In this document: one piece after another, positions 6,457-15,682 of the stretch
How the letters are laid out: each line of letters opens with the position of its first letter
How positions within the stretch are numbered: the first letter of the stretch is position 1
Origin: Gracilaria caudata
Taxonomy: Eukaryota > Rhodophyta > Florideophyceae > Gracilariales > Gracilariaceae
Length of the DNA: 16,413 nucleotides
Direction: 5' to 3'
NCBI GenBank assembly: GCA_030374735.1
Contig: JASCIV010000569.1
Span: forward strand, 1 to 16,413
Made by a program: the position numbers and the translations under genes
The notes under the pieces: generated by a model
Told to the model about the DNA's origin: nothing
Seen by the model: the letters and a program-made list of their open reading frames with translations, nothing else
Database searches by the model: none

Positions 6457-9021
6457 ATGGCGAAGGACGTGTCGGGCGCCGCGCGCGTCGGCAAGTATCT
6501 CATGCTGGATACGCTGGGCGAGGGCGCGTTTGGAAAGGTGCGTCTTGCCGTCGATGAGACGTCCGGCTTCGAGTATGCTATCAAGATTATGGACAAGTCG
6601 CACATCAAGGCCAATGAGCTTACGCTGCAGGTGCGCAGGGAAATCGCCGTCATGAAGGCCATGACGCATCGTATGTGTTCTCTCTTCTTTCTGCTTTTGC
6701 TTATTCGTTGCATGCTAACTGCCCCTTTTCTTCTTTTTCTTGTGCAAACAGCCAATATCGTCAATTTGCACGGCGTGCTCACGTCCTCCAAAAACCTTTA
6801 TATGGTCATGGATTTGGTTACCGGCGGAGAGCTCTTTGACGCCGTCGCCGAGCGTGGTCGTTTACCCGAGGCGCTCGCAAGGTCCTACTTTCAGCAGCTT
6901 GTAGACGGCATTCATTACTGTCATTCTCGCAGAGTTTACCACCGAGATCTCAAGCCGGAGAATCTTCTGCTCACCGCCGACAAGAAAACCATCAAGATCA
7001 CTGACTTTGGGCTCTCCTCCATCAAGGCGGAGAATGCCGCCTCGGAGCTCTTGCACACCATTATGGGCTCTCCTCATTACATTGCTCCCGAGATTATCAC
7101 CTCTGCGGAAAAGGGCTACGATGGCGCCAAGGTGGATGTGTGGGCCTCTGGTATCATCTTGTTCGGCATGCTTGCTGGCTATTTGCCGTTTGATGAGACC
7201 GCTACTCGTGCCTTGTACAAGGCTATTGTGCACAACGCTGTCAAGTTTCCGCCCCATTTTTCCTATGATTGCGTCAAGCTGTTGCGCGCCATGTTGCAAA
7301 AGGACCCCAGTCGCAGACCAACCATGGAGCAGGTCAAGACCTTTCAGTGGTTCAAGCTGGACTACCAACCAGCTGTTGTGGAAGAAAGCAAGGAAAGCAC
7401 TCCGGAATCTTCGCATCGGAAAAAGGGCAAGCACAGGGCAAAGAAAGCTCACAGGCATTCGAAAAAGAAAGACGCTCAAACCCACACACCGGCACGCAGT
7501 GAAAACGAGTTGTCGGCGGATAATCTACCTCAAGTGGCCTCTCCGTCGTGCGAAGCTGCCGATGCATTGAATAATAATGGATTCAACACAAGGTCGAGCA
7601 TTGTTGTGGAATTGCGAACAACCTCATTGGAGGAAGCGGAGGAGAACAAGCAACACGGTTCTGAAGCTGCCTCGCGCCGTGCTGGAAAGGAAAATCGTGA
7701 CCCGTCGGCATCGTTTCTCTCAGCAAAGCAAGCTGTTGCGGCGAGTGCTCAAAGTGGCTCCAATCGTGAGCCTCTCATGCCCCTGAGTACCTCTGCCAAT
7801 CAATCCTGCTATTCCCAGAGGGCTTCATCAACCTCTATCGATGCTCTACGCAAGCACGGTGATTCTGCTGTGTCGGACACTCTACATGACGTCGACGAAC
7901 ACTTCGACAAATTGGACTGCTCTGTAAATAGCGCCGAAGAAAGAGCCTTTGCCCTACGCTCTGCTACAACTTTCAGTGGAGGTCTTGAAGATTCATTTGA
8001 TGCAGTAGTACGTTCCGTGAAAGCTCCGAATTCTGTTGCATCAGATAAGCAGGCATCCTTGAAGCAGTCGCAAGGATCCGTGTTCTGCGACTCTACCAAC
8101 CAAAGCGGCTCCAACACTATGCGAAACTCGAGTCACTCTGAAGCAACGTCTATGGGCAACTCGTCATCCGGATTGGTTGAATCGACAAAATCGGCCGAAT
8201 CACACTCTGCATCACTCGAGCCACGAACACCGTCGCTGGACAAAGCTAAACAAAGCAGCTCGCATTCGTCGCCTGTGTGCTCTCCTCAACATGAAAACAA
8301 GCATCGGCTTGAAGAGAAAGGTCTTCCGCCGTCCCTGCGTGTCGTAGACGAAGAAGAAAGGCACCTTTGTTTCGAAGAGCCATCTCAGGACCCTGGAACA
8401 CACGGCTTTAATCAAAAGGCAGAACTCAACGCAAGACTGTCTGACGAAACATTTGAGCCGGCTTCGGCGCAAGCTTTCATTTCCCCAGTCTCTTGGAATC
8501 CAAACACAGTCGGCATGTACAGTAATGCTACGAAAACACCCACAGCCTCTCGGGGAAAGAAGTTCCCTCTTGCCGCCCACCTGGACTCTCCGATATCTGA
8601 AGGCAGCTTGTTCTCGAAGGCAAACAAAGGATTGGAGGCTTCCAGTACTCCAAGAACTGATGGTATAATTTTTAAGCCAATCAAGCCTAGGTTTGAAAAG
8701 CTGGCAACAGCACAGACCCCGAAGACGTCGCAGCGGAAGTCTGGTGCTCCGAGTGTGTTCAGTCCTGAACTGGGCGAGGAGTTAGACCGGGCTGACGATT
8801 GGAACATTGATTCTGCCTCAGTTTTTGCAGATGTGGAAACTGACGATGGTTCCGAATCATTTACCCCAATGTCGGAAGCTTCGGTGAGCACTCCGAATAC
8901 CAGATGGAAATTCAAAAGTGTACTTGCAAGAACTACGAATAACGAGGAAGACAGCCGCAAGTCAATTTTCGCCCCTCTCCGGCTTCACATTTCTGACAAG
9001 CTGTCTCCCTCGAACAAGTGA
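6457..9021 (+). CDS. SnRK3/CIPK-like serine/threonine protein kinase, one intron
   Basis: Phosphorylates Ser/Thr on proteins; closest in appearance to the CAMK-like SNF1/CIPK group. Spliced from 6457-6670 and 6752-9021 it gives 827 aa. Kinase domain 14-272: G21-E-G-A-F-G26 loop, K43, helix C E62, H135-R-D137-LKPEN, D156-F-G158, A183-P-E185, and a GYDGAKVDVW / AGYLPFDE stretch typical of CIPKs. Splicing restores HPNIV at 71-75. No NAF/FISL calcineurin-B-like binding motif was found, so partner regulation by CBL proteins is doubtful. A Lys/His/Arg patch (292-311) could be a nuclear signal. The remaining about 515 residues are Ser/Thr-rich, disordered-looking, with many SP/TP sites and no recognised domain. 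Exon 1 is GC-rich, exon 2 balanced. ATG 6457 has the context CCGCATGG. It converges with the GT14 gene. Confidence 0.85.
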   Translation: MAKDVSGAARVGKYLMLDTLGEGAFGKVRLAVDETSGFEYAIKIMDKSHIKANELTLQVRREIAVMKAMTHRMCSLFFLLLLIRCMLTAPFLLFLVQTANIVNLHGVLTSSKNLYMVMDLVTGGELFDAVAERGRLPEALARSYFQQLVDGIHYCHSRRVYHRDLKPENLLLTADKKTIKITDFGLSSIKAENAASELLHTIMGSPHYIAPEIITSAEKGYDGAKVDVWASGIILFGMLAGYLPFDETATRALYKAIVHNAVKFPPHFSYDCVKLLRAMLQKDPSRRPTMEQVKTFQWFKLDYQPAVVEESKESTPESSHRKKGKHRAKKAHRHSKKKDAQTHTPARSENELSADNLPQVASPSCEAADALNNNGFNTRSSIVVELRTTSLEEAEENKQHGSEAASRRAGKENRDPSASFLSAKQAVAASAQSGSNREPLMPLSTSANQSCYSQRASSTSIDALRKHGDSAVSDTLHDVDEHFDKLDCSVNSAEERAFALRSATTFSGGLEDSFDAVVRSVKAPNSVASDKQASLKQSQGSVFCDSTNQSGSNTMRNSSHSEATSMGNSSSGLVESTKSAESHSASLEPRTPSLDKAKQSSSHSSPVCSPQHENKHRLEEKGLPPSLRVVDEEERHLCFEEPSQDPGTHGFNQKAELNARLSDETFEPASAQAFISPVSWNPNTVGMYSNATKTPTASRGKKFPLAAHLDSPISEGSLFSKANKGLEASSTPRTDGIIFKPIKPRFEKLATAQTPKTSQRKSGAPSVFSPELGEELDRADDWNIDSASVFADVETDDGSESFTPMSEASVSTPNTRWKFKSVLARTTNNEEDSRKSIFAPLRLHISDKLSPSNK
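6671..6751 (+). other. Spliceosomal intron, 81 bp, in frame without stop
   Basis: The donor is GTATGT (6671-6676), the branch site GCTAAC (6714-6719), then a pyrimidine-rich tract and the acceptor CAAACAG ending at 6751. Removal joins CATC to CC and gives the conserved kinase HPNIV sequence, which strongly supports these borders. The length is a multiple of three and the reading frame through it has no stop. Confidence 0.92.
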
Positions 9022-9172
9022 GCACTGCGGGGATTGCCAGCAGAAATACTTTTGTCGCAGAGGGTGTAGTAGGATCAAAGAAAGAATATGCTTACTATGT
9101 AGCTGACTAGGAATCAGATTAGAACTAACAAATCTTACTAAGGACATAAAACGCCTCTATTACTACGGTGGG

Positions 9173-10279
9173 TCATCTGGTTATCACCTTCTGTAGTTTA
9201 TCGTATACATCATTGTGATAACCAAGTCCGCCCGGCTTCCCTTGAGTCCCTGGAGGAATAAGCAGTTGCTTGTCAATTTTCGTGAGCACAGCGTCATTTG
9301 TTTTAGCAAACGGCCCAGCGAATAGACATGGTTCTGAAGTTTCAAGCAGAAACTCTATTGTTACCGCATCTGGATTGAAGTTCGGCAACGAACCCTCTAC
9401 TATCGTGTCTATAGCGTTTGAGTTCACGCATTGCAATGAAGTAGAGCGTATCACCTTGCCAATGTCCTTCTTGGTATTCGCCACCAAAGCTGCGAAGAAT
9501 CGTTCATCCACATGAGAAGTATCACCCAACGTCATCAGCAAACGCTTTGATAGAACCGAATCGGCGGCCAGTTCTACAAACGCGTGATTCACAACGAAAC
9601 GCTTAGCTGCACGTGGTAACTCTACCACTCGCTTCTTGTAATCTGGGTGCCTGATCTTCATATCATGCAGTTTGGTTGTGTGAGGTATACTTCGATTGAA
9701 GGAGAGAGAAAAATCTAACACAACGCGATCAACCTCCTTAATGAACAACGGTAACTGTGATTCGTGAAAGAAATGAATGTAGTTGGGTGGTGGTTGCGTT
9801 CCGTTTCGGAACGAAAGGACCCGTCGCATGTGATTTGGATTCAAAACAGGATAGTACTCAGGTGTGCAATGAATGTAATAGTCAAACGAGTCTCCCGTCA
9901 GGCCGAGATCTTCCTCCCGATCCAGGAAGAAAGCCATGCCGTCCAAAATATTTATAGCTTCCGAGACTCCGTTCTCTACAAAAGGGTCCGCTGACCTGTG
10001 ATGCACATTTTCCGCGTTGAGGAGGCCCTCATACATCTTAGATTGTAATGGTGGAGCATAGTCAACAAGGTAAAGATTATCCTTGTGATATATGCGGTTA
10101 AGAAACCTTGGAAGAAACTCCGCATTTGACTGTTTCACGATCACATGAAATGCAATTGTGACCTCTGTTTCCGGAAGCGTATTGTGGGTAAAACCAAAAC
10201 CCGTATTCAGCGCTAAGTACAATAGCACCCCAATCGCAAAGCCTGGAGAGTGAAGCTTCGACATTTTGCGGGAGCACAT
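9173..10279 (-). CDS. GT14 (core-2/I-branching type) glycosyltransferase
   Basis: Predicted secretory-pathway enzyme. GT14 members add GlcNAc, xylose or glucuronic acid to O-glycans or proteoglycans; the substrate here is unknown. The 368-aa protein has a signal anchor at 13-30 and then the family pattern: IAFHVIVKQ...IYHKDNLYLVDY (42-75), corresponding to AFxIxVH...RxIYHPxxxYxIHxD; FDYYIHCTPEYYPV (122-135), corresponding to WDYFINLSxxDYPL; and RFVVNHAFVE...D258-E259-RFFAAL, corresponding to the conserved acidic xPDExFF step that contains the catalytic glutamate in studied members. The usual SG.. before DYP is CTPEY here, so the sequence is divergent. ATG 10279 is the first in-frame ATG; another lies at 10264. 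No intron is seen. Its stop lies 151 bp from that of the convergent kinase gene. Confidence 0.75.
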   Translation of the reverse strand: MCSRKMSKLHSPGFAIGVLLYLALNTGFGFTHNTLPETEVTIAFHVIVKQSNAEFLPRFLNRIYHKDNLYLVDYAPPLQSKMYEGLLNAENVHHRSADPFVENGVSEAINILDGMAFFLDREEDLGLTGDSFDYYIHCTPEYYPVLNPNHMRRVLSFRNGTQPPPNYIHFFHESQLPLFIKEVDRVVLDFSLSFNRSIPHTTKLHDMKIRHPDYKKRVVELPRAAKRFVVNHAFVELAADSVLSKRLLMTLGDTSHVDERFFAALVANTKKDIGKVIRSTSLQCVNSNAIDTIVEGSLPNFNPDAVTIEFLLETSEPCLFAGPFAKTNDAVLTKIDKQLLIPPGTQGKPGGLGYHNDVYDKLQKVITR

Positions 10280-10741
10280 TCCGTTCCGGAGGAAACTTGA
10301 ATTTCCGAGCAATAGTCACTCGGCACCGTTTCGATCAGGGTTGAACAGATACTTGATGATGATGAAGATACCTGGGCCGGGAAATGTGCTGACACGAGGG
10401 CGAAGCTGTTTCGGCTCCAAAAAACTGAACATCAATGAGGCCACAAATCCCATCAAATGTCAGAGTTTTTGTTTGAACGAATGGCAGACCCCCTGACCTG
10501 AGTTTTCTTTAAACACTACGAGATATAGTTGTGGCGGTATAGGTTTGAGGTGGTCGGTATCGTGTCCTTGTCCGTCCCGGGCATTTGCTAAAACAATGAA
10601 AGCAGTACAGCACCATTTTGCAGCTCTCAGCCCAAGCATCTTCTTTACTATGGAAGCTGTGCTCTAATTCCCAACACAACTGAGCAGCACCTAAAGGTAC
10701 GTCTCTCTCCTAGCTCAAGAAGCATGTGCCTCTCATCGTCT

Positions 10742-10759
10742 GGCAGCTGCCGCAGCTGC
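10742..10759. promoter_or_regulatory. Paired E-box palindromes
   Basis: GGCAGCTGCC (10742-10751) is a perfect 10-bp palindrome, followed directly by GCAGCTGC (10752-10759), also palindromic. Both carry the E-box core CAGCTG, with centres 9 bp apart, about 460 bp upstream of the GT14 start. A role in bHLH binding is inference. Confidence 0.3.
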
Positions 10760-11208
10760 GTTTAGAACAAGAACCCTAGAACAGTGTAAAGCGCCCATCC
10801 AACGGGACGAGACGAAAAACTTCGACACAGAGATATCACTACCCCAGAAAGGGGTAAAAGCCTTCATAATCTTAGAGGAAGACTCGTGCTGCAACAGAAT
10901 GGGAAGTCCGCCATTTCTTCTTCCTGTTCATTGAGAGTACCTTTGGTAAATGCGGCCAAAACAGTCACGATAATTGCTCATACAAGTCTGTTAGGACAAG
11001 GTCTCAAGTGATCGTCCCGAGTAATTGATAACCACTTTTTTCTTTGGAGAGGACGCTAAATTCTCGTAAGTTCGCTTTTGCAGAAGCACGAGTTAAGTAT
11101 TCAACCATATTGAAGGTGTCAAGTGGGCTGACGTGCTTCTGTGAACGGCACCCAACTGCAAAGATAAGATCATTGGCGTTCTCTCTGCACATTAGTCAAA
11201 AACACTAT

Positions 11209-11772
11209 ATGGCAACATGGACGCGAACTGCTATTTTGTTCAAACCAGAGATGTTATTTTGTAACTTTTATAGTCAGAAAGTCCCACATCTCTGTAGATG
11301 CTCTGGAATGAGAAAATCGTCGCCCGATTCCTTGGTGCATATGAATGGGTACTGCGAAGCCTTGACGAAAATAGGGTGGCATGAACGAAGTAAGTCCAAA
11401 AGGTCTAAGTTCCGTGGTACTTATGACATTCGAAACCGACGTTCGAAACAGAAGGCGATGACTCTGGAAATGCCCCACCAGGAGGCGACAATCAGGCTAA
11501 TTCAAGTGCTTCCGGCAACTTCGTATTACCGGCTCAGCTCAATAAAACAAAGACAAAGACGTTTACCGTCGCATATGATTTTTGCCGTGACCCATAGATG
11601 GAGAGCCACAGACATCATATACGTCACCGTAGAGGGATATGCAACGAATTCGACTATGTCTCTCTCACCGCATGGCTCAGTTTCCGAGGATTGCATTTCA
11701 ATATATTCAGACTTTGGCTTTAAAGCCGCGGCTGCTCAAGTTGAGCGCCTTTCTCATTGCCCTTGTCAATAA
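11209..11772 (+). CDS. Unrecognised open frame, doubtful gene
   Basis: From ATG 11209 the frame encodes 187 aa; the stop-free stretch actually runs from 11032 to the TAA at 11770-11772, about 246 codons in DNA that is AT-rich and should meet stops often. The product is rich in Ser, Arg, His and Cys, with no domain, signal peptide or membrane segment that I recognise, and reads like translated non-coding DNA. No promoter or poly(A) signal was tied to it. It may be chance, a decayed gene, or an exon of something larger. Confidence 0.15.
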   Translation: MATWTRTAILFKPEMLFCNFYSQKVPHLCRCSGMRKSSPDSLVHMNGYCEALTKIGWHERSKSKRSKFRGTYDIRNRRSKQKAMTLEMPHQEATIRLIQVLPATSYYRLSSIKQRQRRLPSHMIFAVTHRWRATDIIYVTVEGYATNSTMSLSPHGSVSEDCISIYSDFGFKAAAAQVERLSHCPCQ

Positions 11773-12099
11773 GCATACAGTATTAATCAGAATCATAATT
11801 CGTATGCCTCGTCAAATCTCGGCAAAACTTAGAGCCTGACATAGATGCGATGTGCATTTCATGAACTGAAGACCCTCCTCGGGGGAGGCGGCAACGTAGT
11901 GGTTTGGGACTTTCGTGACAATTGAGAGTCAAAACTCCATACCGGTCATGCCGGTTTTGAAAGATTGTTGGTTCTAACAACAGCTGCTGGACATGCCTCA
12001 CTCATGACGATTTCAAACCAATGCGGACGTGAATCAAGTATCATTTGGCAGATACGGAACCGGGGTGATATGTCACGACGACCAGACTTGGATTACAAC

Positions 12100-14022
12100 T
12101 TATCCATTATATCGCCTAAGTTCTTCCTCATCAGGGCCATCAATCACTACGGATTCCATACTTTTTGCTACCGTATTGCCACGGAGATCTTGTTGACTTG
12201 TAGCCAATTGATCCCTGTGCTTTTGTTTTAGCTTTCTCCTAAATGAACGATTTCTACTAAAAACTCCTTCGACAACAGTCGTGTCCATTTCAGCTCGCCC
12301 TTTGATAGCCTCAGCAAGTGGCTTTGCGGTTTCATCGTAATAATGATCAGTATAACCAGAAGCCCCGGCTCTAGCCGTGCGACCTATCCGATGTAGGTAT
12401 GCAACGACATTTGACGCAAACTCAAATTCAACAACTCGGGTCACATTCCCAAGATCTAACCCGCGCGAACCAAGGTCTGTGCAGAACAATAAACGACCTT
12501 CTCCGCTGCAAAACTTAGTTAGACTTTCAGCTCTGTCGGACGATCGCACAAGCTTGTGTAGTTGTAGAGCGCATCCGAACTTGGCATCTAATTCTTCCTT
12601 TCCGTATCTTTCTTCAACGAGACGTGCAACGCGTTGTACGATATCCGCCGAAGAGGCAAAAACCATAATCTTATCAGAGGATGTTGCTTCGTTCTTAAGG
12701 ACATTGAGCAAAAGCTCCAGTCGCTTTTCCTCACTTGGCTCGAATACCCATCTCGAGCTCAGTTTGTCACTATGCTTGTGAATGTTCTGCGTTTGAACCG
12801 CTTTTATGTCAGGGTATCTTCTCCTCATCCAGGTAATTATGCTACGAACCCTTTCCCCTGTCCAATGTGGATAAGTGGCACCGACAAAAACCAACCGGTT
12901 CCGATTCATGTCTCGAACATGTTTGTTTTTCCTTGTCGCAAATGGTTTCATGCCAGGCTGATTCAAAACGCTTTCGACATCGGCAAGGAAGCCGCCTGAA
13001 AGCAGCATGTCGGCCTCGTCAATAATTATCATCTTATCGCTCAAGTCCGCCTTTTGACTGAACCTAAAATACTTGAGCAGAGCACCAGGAGTGGCAATTA
13101 TCATTCTCACACCTTTGACATCACCAACATCAGGCGGTGTTCCACCTGCGAGCACAAGGTACCGAGGTATGTCTTCAAAGTAAGATTTGATGAAGTTCGA
13201 TGTCTGCCAACACAACTCCCTGGAGGGAACTAGAATGATTGCTTTGAGGTCAATAGGGGACGTGCGAAGTGCTTCGACATATGGAAGAAGATACGCAAGT
13301 GTTTTTCCACTTCCGGTTTCGGCACCAACCATGAGCACATCATTGACGTCTTCTGGCGCTGGCTTCGGGCGGTGATCTAAATCATTCAAAGTGCCTCCAT
13401 GAGAATCCGCAGACTGTTCCAGTTCAGCAAGTTCATCTGCCTTCTTGACTTCCGATGCGTAACGCCCTTGTAACGAGAGGCCTTGTAAGAGAAGCGGTAT
13501 TAAAGCTGCCTGGACCTGCGTAGGCTTCTCAATTCCACAACGTCGTAAGGATTGCATTGTACTTTCCGCCACGCCGAGTTGGGCAAACGTCATGTCCGCG
13601 CAAAACATAGAAGTCGAACCGTCTTGTTTAGATGAAGGTGCATCGCTGTTATATAAAGGTGGCGGATATGAAGCAGAGGGTGAAGGGGCAGTAGCTGTCA
13701 TTATCCACGCCTTTCTGGCGCGCCGATGACATAGTGGAAGTTGAAAGGATGACCCAAGTATGTGGTTCGCAGAAACATAGAGCCGGGAAGGCACTAATGG
13801 CACGAAAGCCACTGCACTCGAGCTGCGTTGACGCCAATTTTGCATGCTGAGTACAGAGTGCTTTATCAATGCTGACGAAGGAATGTTTCGTTGGAACTTA
13901 GTGTAGCCTGTTTTGGTACTTATAGTTGGTGTTTGAAGCATCATGGTGCGGAAGGCGTGAAAAGACGGGCGTAACTTCGGTAATGAGTGAAACGCGGCTA
14001 AGTCAAGGAGACTGCTATTCAT
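12100..14022 (-). CDS. DEAD-box RNA helicase, organelle-type (DDX28/RH22-like)
   Basis: ATP-dependent RNA helicase, likely acting in plastid or mitochondrial ribosome assembly or RNA processing, by analogy with plant RH22 and animal DDX28. The 640-aa protein starts with about 140 residues rich in Ser, Arg and hydroxylated residues with few acidic ones, a plausible transit peptide. Motifs follow: Q motif (146-169, KPTQVQ), AETGSGKT with K240, VPSREL, ATPGALL, D335-E-A-D338, G381-A-T383 as motif III, VFASS, TDLGSRGLDLG, and H544-RIGRTARAG. Motif III is GAT rather than SAT, which also occurs in DDX28-like proteins. Between the Q motif and motif I lies an acidic insert of about 45 residues not usual for the family. 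ATG 14022 is the first in-frame ATG; Met pairs downstream are alternatives. No intron is needed to read the whole domain. Confidence 0.85.
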   Translation of the reverse strand: MNSSLLDLAAFHSLPKLRPSFHAFRTMMLQTPTISTKTGYTKFQRNIPSSALIKHSVLSMQNWRQRSSSAVAFVPLVPSRLYVSANHILGSSFQLPLCHRRARKAWIMTATAPSPSASYPPPLYNSDAPSSKQDGSTSMFCADMTFAQLGVAESTMQSLRRCGIEKPTQVQAALIPLLLQGLSLQGRYASEVKKADELAELEQSADSHGGTLNDLDHRPKPAPEDVNDVLMVGAETGSGKTLAYLLPYVEALRTSPIDLKAIILVPSRELCWQTSNFIKSYFEDIPRYLVLAGGTPPDVGDVKGVRMIIATPGALLKYFRFSQKADLSDKMIIIDEADMLLSGGFLADVESVLNQPGMKPFATRKNKHVRDMNRNRLVFVGATYPHWTGERVRSIITWMRRRYPDIKAVQTQNIHKHSDKLSSRWVFEPSEEKRLELLLNVLKNEATSSDKIMVFASSADIVQRVARLVEERYGKEELDAKFGCALQLHKLVRSSDRAESLTKFCSGEGRLLFCTDLGSRGLDLGNVTRVVEFEFASNVVAYLHRIGRTARAGASGYTDHYYDETAKPLAEAIKGRAEMDTTVVEGVFSRNRSFRRKLKQKHRDQLATSQQDLRGNTVAKSMESVVIDGPDEEELRRYNG

Positions 14023-14412
14023 ATTGAACTTCAGTGGGAACGACACGATATAGCAAAGAGAGCAAACCGTGCTGATAACAAAAAAGCTCAAGAATGTCGT
14101 GAAAACAAACCCCAGATTCCCTTGTTCAAGTCCTCTTAGGGAACTCGACGGTCAACAGAGATCTAACGATGGATCAACTCAAAAGGCAGCGAGATCAAAG
14201 TTGCCAAAAAAACTCAACAGATAACTGCATGGTATTGGGTTCCATTCTTGCGCAGAGGGAATGCCAATCTTCTCTGTTATTGTTATCGTTTGATAGATGA
14301 GCCTCCCGAAGGAGAACTCGAATACGGAAGGTTTCCGAAGCAGTATTTATACCACACCCTTTGCCATTCTTGAAATTTCCTTATTTCTGGAGCCCCCTAT
14401 GAAGTTCATAGT
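14023..14412. other. Region upstream of helicase gene
   Basis: This 390-bp stretch runs from the helicase start to the first ATG of a small plus-strand open frame. It probably holds the helicase promoter. No clear TATA box was seen on the helicase side. On the plus strand TATTTATA occurs at 14344-14351. Confidence 0.4.
14344..14351 (+). promoter_or_regulatory. TATA-like element
   Basis: TATTTATA lies 62 nt before ATG 14413, a distance that would give a short leader. It may also be chance in AT-rich DNA. Confidence 0.25.
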
Positions 14413-14628
14413 ATGAATGGTGGAGATCTACAGATCGATTCCTACCAGAGGCCTTCTTTGAAAAAACCTGTAATTTCACTTTGCGTGCAACCCAAGAGTC
14501 CGAAGTCCTGGGCGAGGACCTCTCGTGTCGACGATCATCGTGATGACGTTTCACAACTTCAACTTCCGCCCCGGACTTCGGAGGGAGACGGCAATGAAAG
14601 CAAAATGCGTTTGAATTCGATAGCATAA
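14413..14628 (+). CDS. Small open frame of 71 aa, function unknown
   Basis: It begins at a true ATG and ends in TAA. The product is hydrophilic, with a Lys/Pro/Ser-rich first half and an Asp/Arg/Gln-rich second half (VDDHRDD, SQLQLPPR), without membrane segment, cysteine pattern or known motif. Support is limited to the ATG, the TATA-like element upstream and a reasonable residue mix. A frame this short is expected by chance, so it is listed as possible only. Confidence 0.2.
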   Translation: MNGGDLQIDSYQRPSLKKPVISLCVQPKSPKSWARTSRVDDHRDDVSQLQLPPRTSEGDGNESKMRLNSIA

Positions 14629-15680
14629 TGATCTGGTAGCGCCGGAGAAGTGGATCATTGGAGCACTCTTGGTTTGGATGTAAGGCGTCGTTGTTGAAGG
14701 AGATCGGGATGCGGTTCAACGGACGGGTGCGCGAGGAAGGTTCTGGTTGAGCAGCTACGGAGACAACGTTTCTGCCGCAGCACTGTCCACGACAGCGCTG
14801 TTTTTCTTCTTCATTGCGGACAACAACGTTCAATGACTAGGTCGAAGTAAACTTTTTTCTATAGAAAGGTTTCTCTCTTCAAGAAGACAGCGCTGTTGGA
14901 AGGCAGAAGGACCATTTCGGACGGAATCGGAAGCGTTGGGAGCACGCGACGGCGAGTGCGTGGTGCGTGCAGCTGGCTGAGGTTGAGGTGGCGTGCGTTT
15001 GGATTGAAGCGAGGGGGTGTCGAACCAATTGGGTCCAGAGGACGAGTCGGATGATCTGCGTTTGGCGTTTTGGACGCAGTGGCGGAGCGCTCAGGGATCG
15101 AGTACTGCGCGAAGCTCATCGTGTCGCCGTCAAGGTGGCGGCCAAAGGACGATCGACCGACGATTGTCTGGAGCGGATGCACGTGCGAACGCGGATGTGC
15201 ACCTTCCGCTAGTTGTTATTGCAGCACGTCTCTTTTACGGGCTGTGATTTTGCAGGTAAACGCGATAAAGGGCACGGCCTCACTCCCTATTGTTCGTTCT
15301 TTCGTTCGTCACACCCCAAGGGTATGGCTATGAAGTTTACGAAACAGAATTGCATAAGTGCAAGATATCACGAAAAACATACCGTACTGAGTCAAGAAAC
15401 AAATCCACTGCGATGCAGAACATGCAATTCTTGAGTCGGCTTCTTGTGAACGTCTACGGTTCAAGTCCCTTTGCGTCGCGCATGAGAAAAACTGTGTCAC
15501 AATGGTCGGTCGTTATCATCTGCACATCCGCCCGGAGAGCAGTTCTGGTACAGAATGATGCAAACCCGTGGGCTTCATTGGGTACCTTCGTACCAAGTTT
15601 GAGGGACCGAGAGGCTGATCGAGCGAAGCCAAAGATTTTTGTAGTCTCTTGTGAAGAAACTGGCAACTGCTCAACGAATT
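14629..15680. other. About 1 kb without a recognisable gene
   Basis: Several short overlapping frames exist on both strands, but none has a convincing start, length or domain. About 14,900-15,240 is more GC-rich than its surroundings and two plus-strand frames there read moderately protein-like, so an exon of an unrecognised spliced gene is possible. TTTTGCAG|GTAAAC at about 15,247-15,260 looks like a splice acceptor and a donor back to back, but no partner sites could be assigned. Confidence 0.4.
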
Positions 15681-15682
15681 AT

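Larger units (their letters stand above)
10280..12099. other. 1.8-kb stretch without a confident gene
   Basis: This AT-richer gap lies upstream of the GT14 gene and downstream of the helicase gene, both on the minus strand. It contains twin CAGCTG palindromes (10742-10759), a hairpin TACCCC-AGAAA-GGGGTA (10840-10856), one long open frame (11209-11772, listed separately), a hairpin CCTCC-TCGGG-GGAGG (about 11875-11889), and ACCGG-TCATG-CCGGT (11941-11955). No tRNA, rRNA or snRNA signature was recognised. Confidence 0.5.

Noticed and set aside
5899..6669. Upstream extension of the coiled-coil gene frame to 6669 on the minus strand
   Set aside because: It would translate a GT microsatellite and the antisense of kinase exon 1; ATG 5898 gives a compact protein.
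6457..9021. Chimeric assembly as the cause of the composition change
   Set aside because: The kinase domain is continuous over the step and the splice junction restores the conserved HPNIV, so a join of unrelated DNA is unlikely.
10810..10860. ACAGAGA near a hairpin, considered as U6 snRNA
   Set aside because: The AGC triad and other conserved U6 blocks are absent; only the seven-base match is shared.
14381..15182. Two minus-strand frames of about 150 and 107 aa
   Set aside because: They begin with non-ATG codons, have no recognisable domain and are of a length expected by chance.
15440..15490. tRNA T-arm-like GGTTCAAGTCC (also near 14,125)
   Set aside because: The flanking bases do not pair to form a T stem, and no D arm, anticodon arm or acceptor stem could be drawn at either place.
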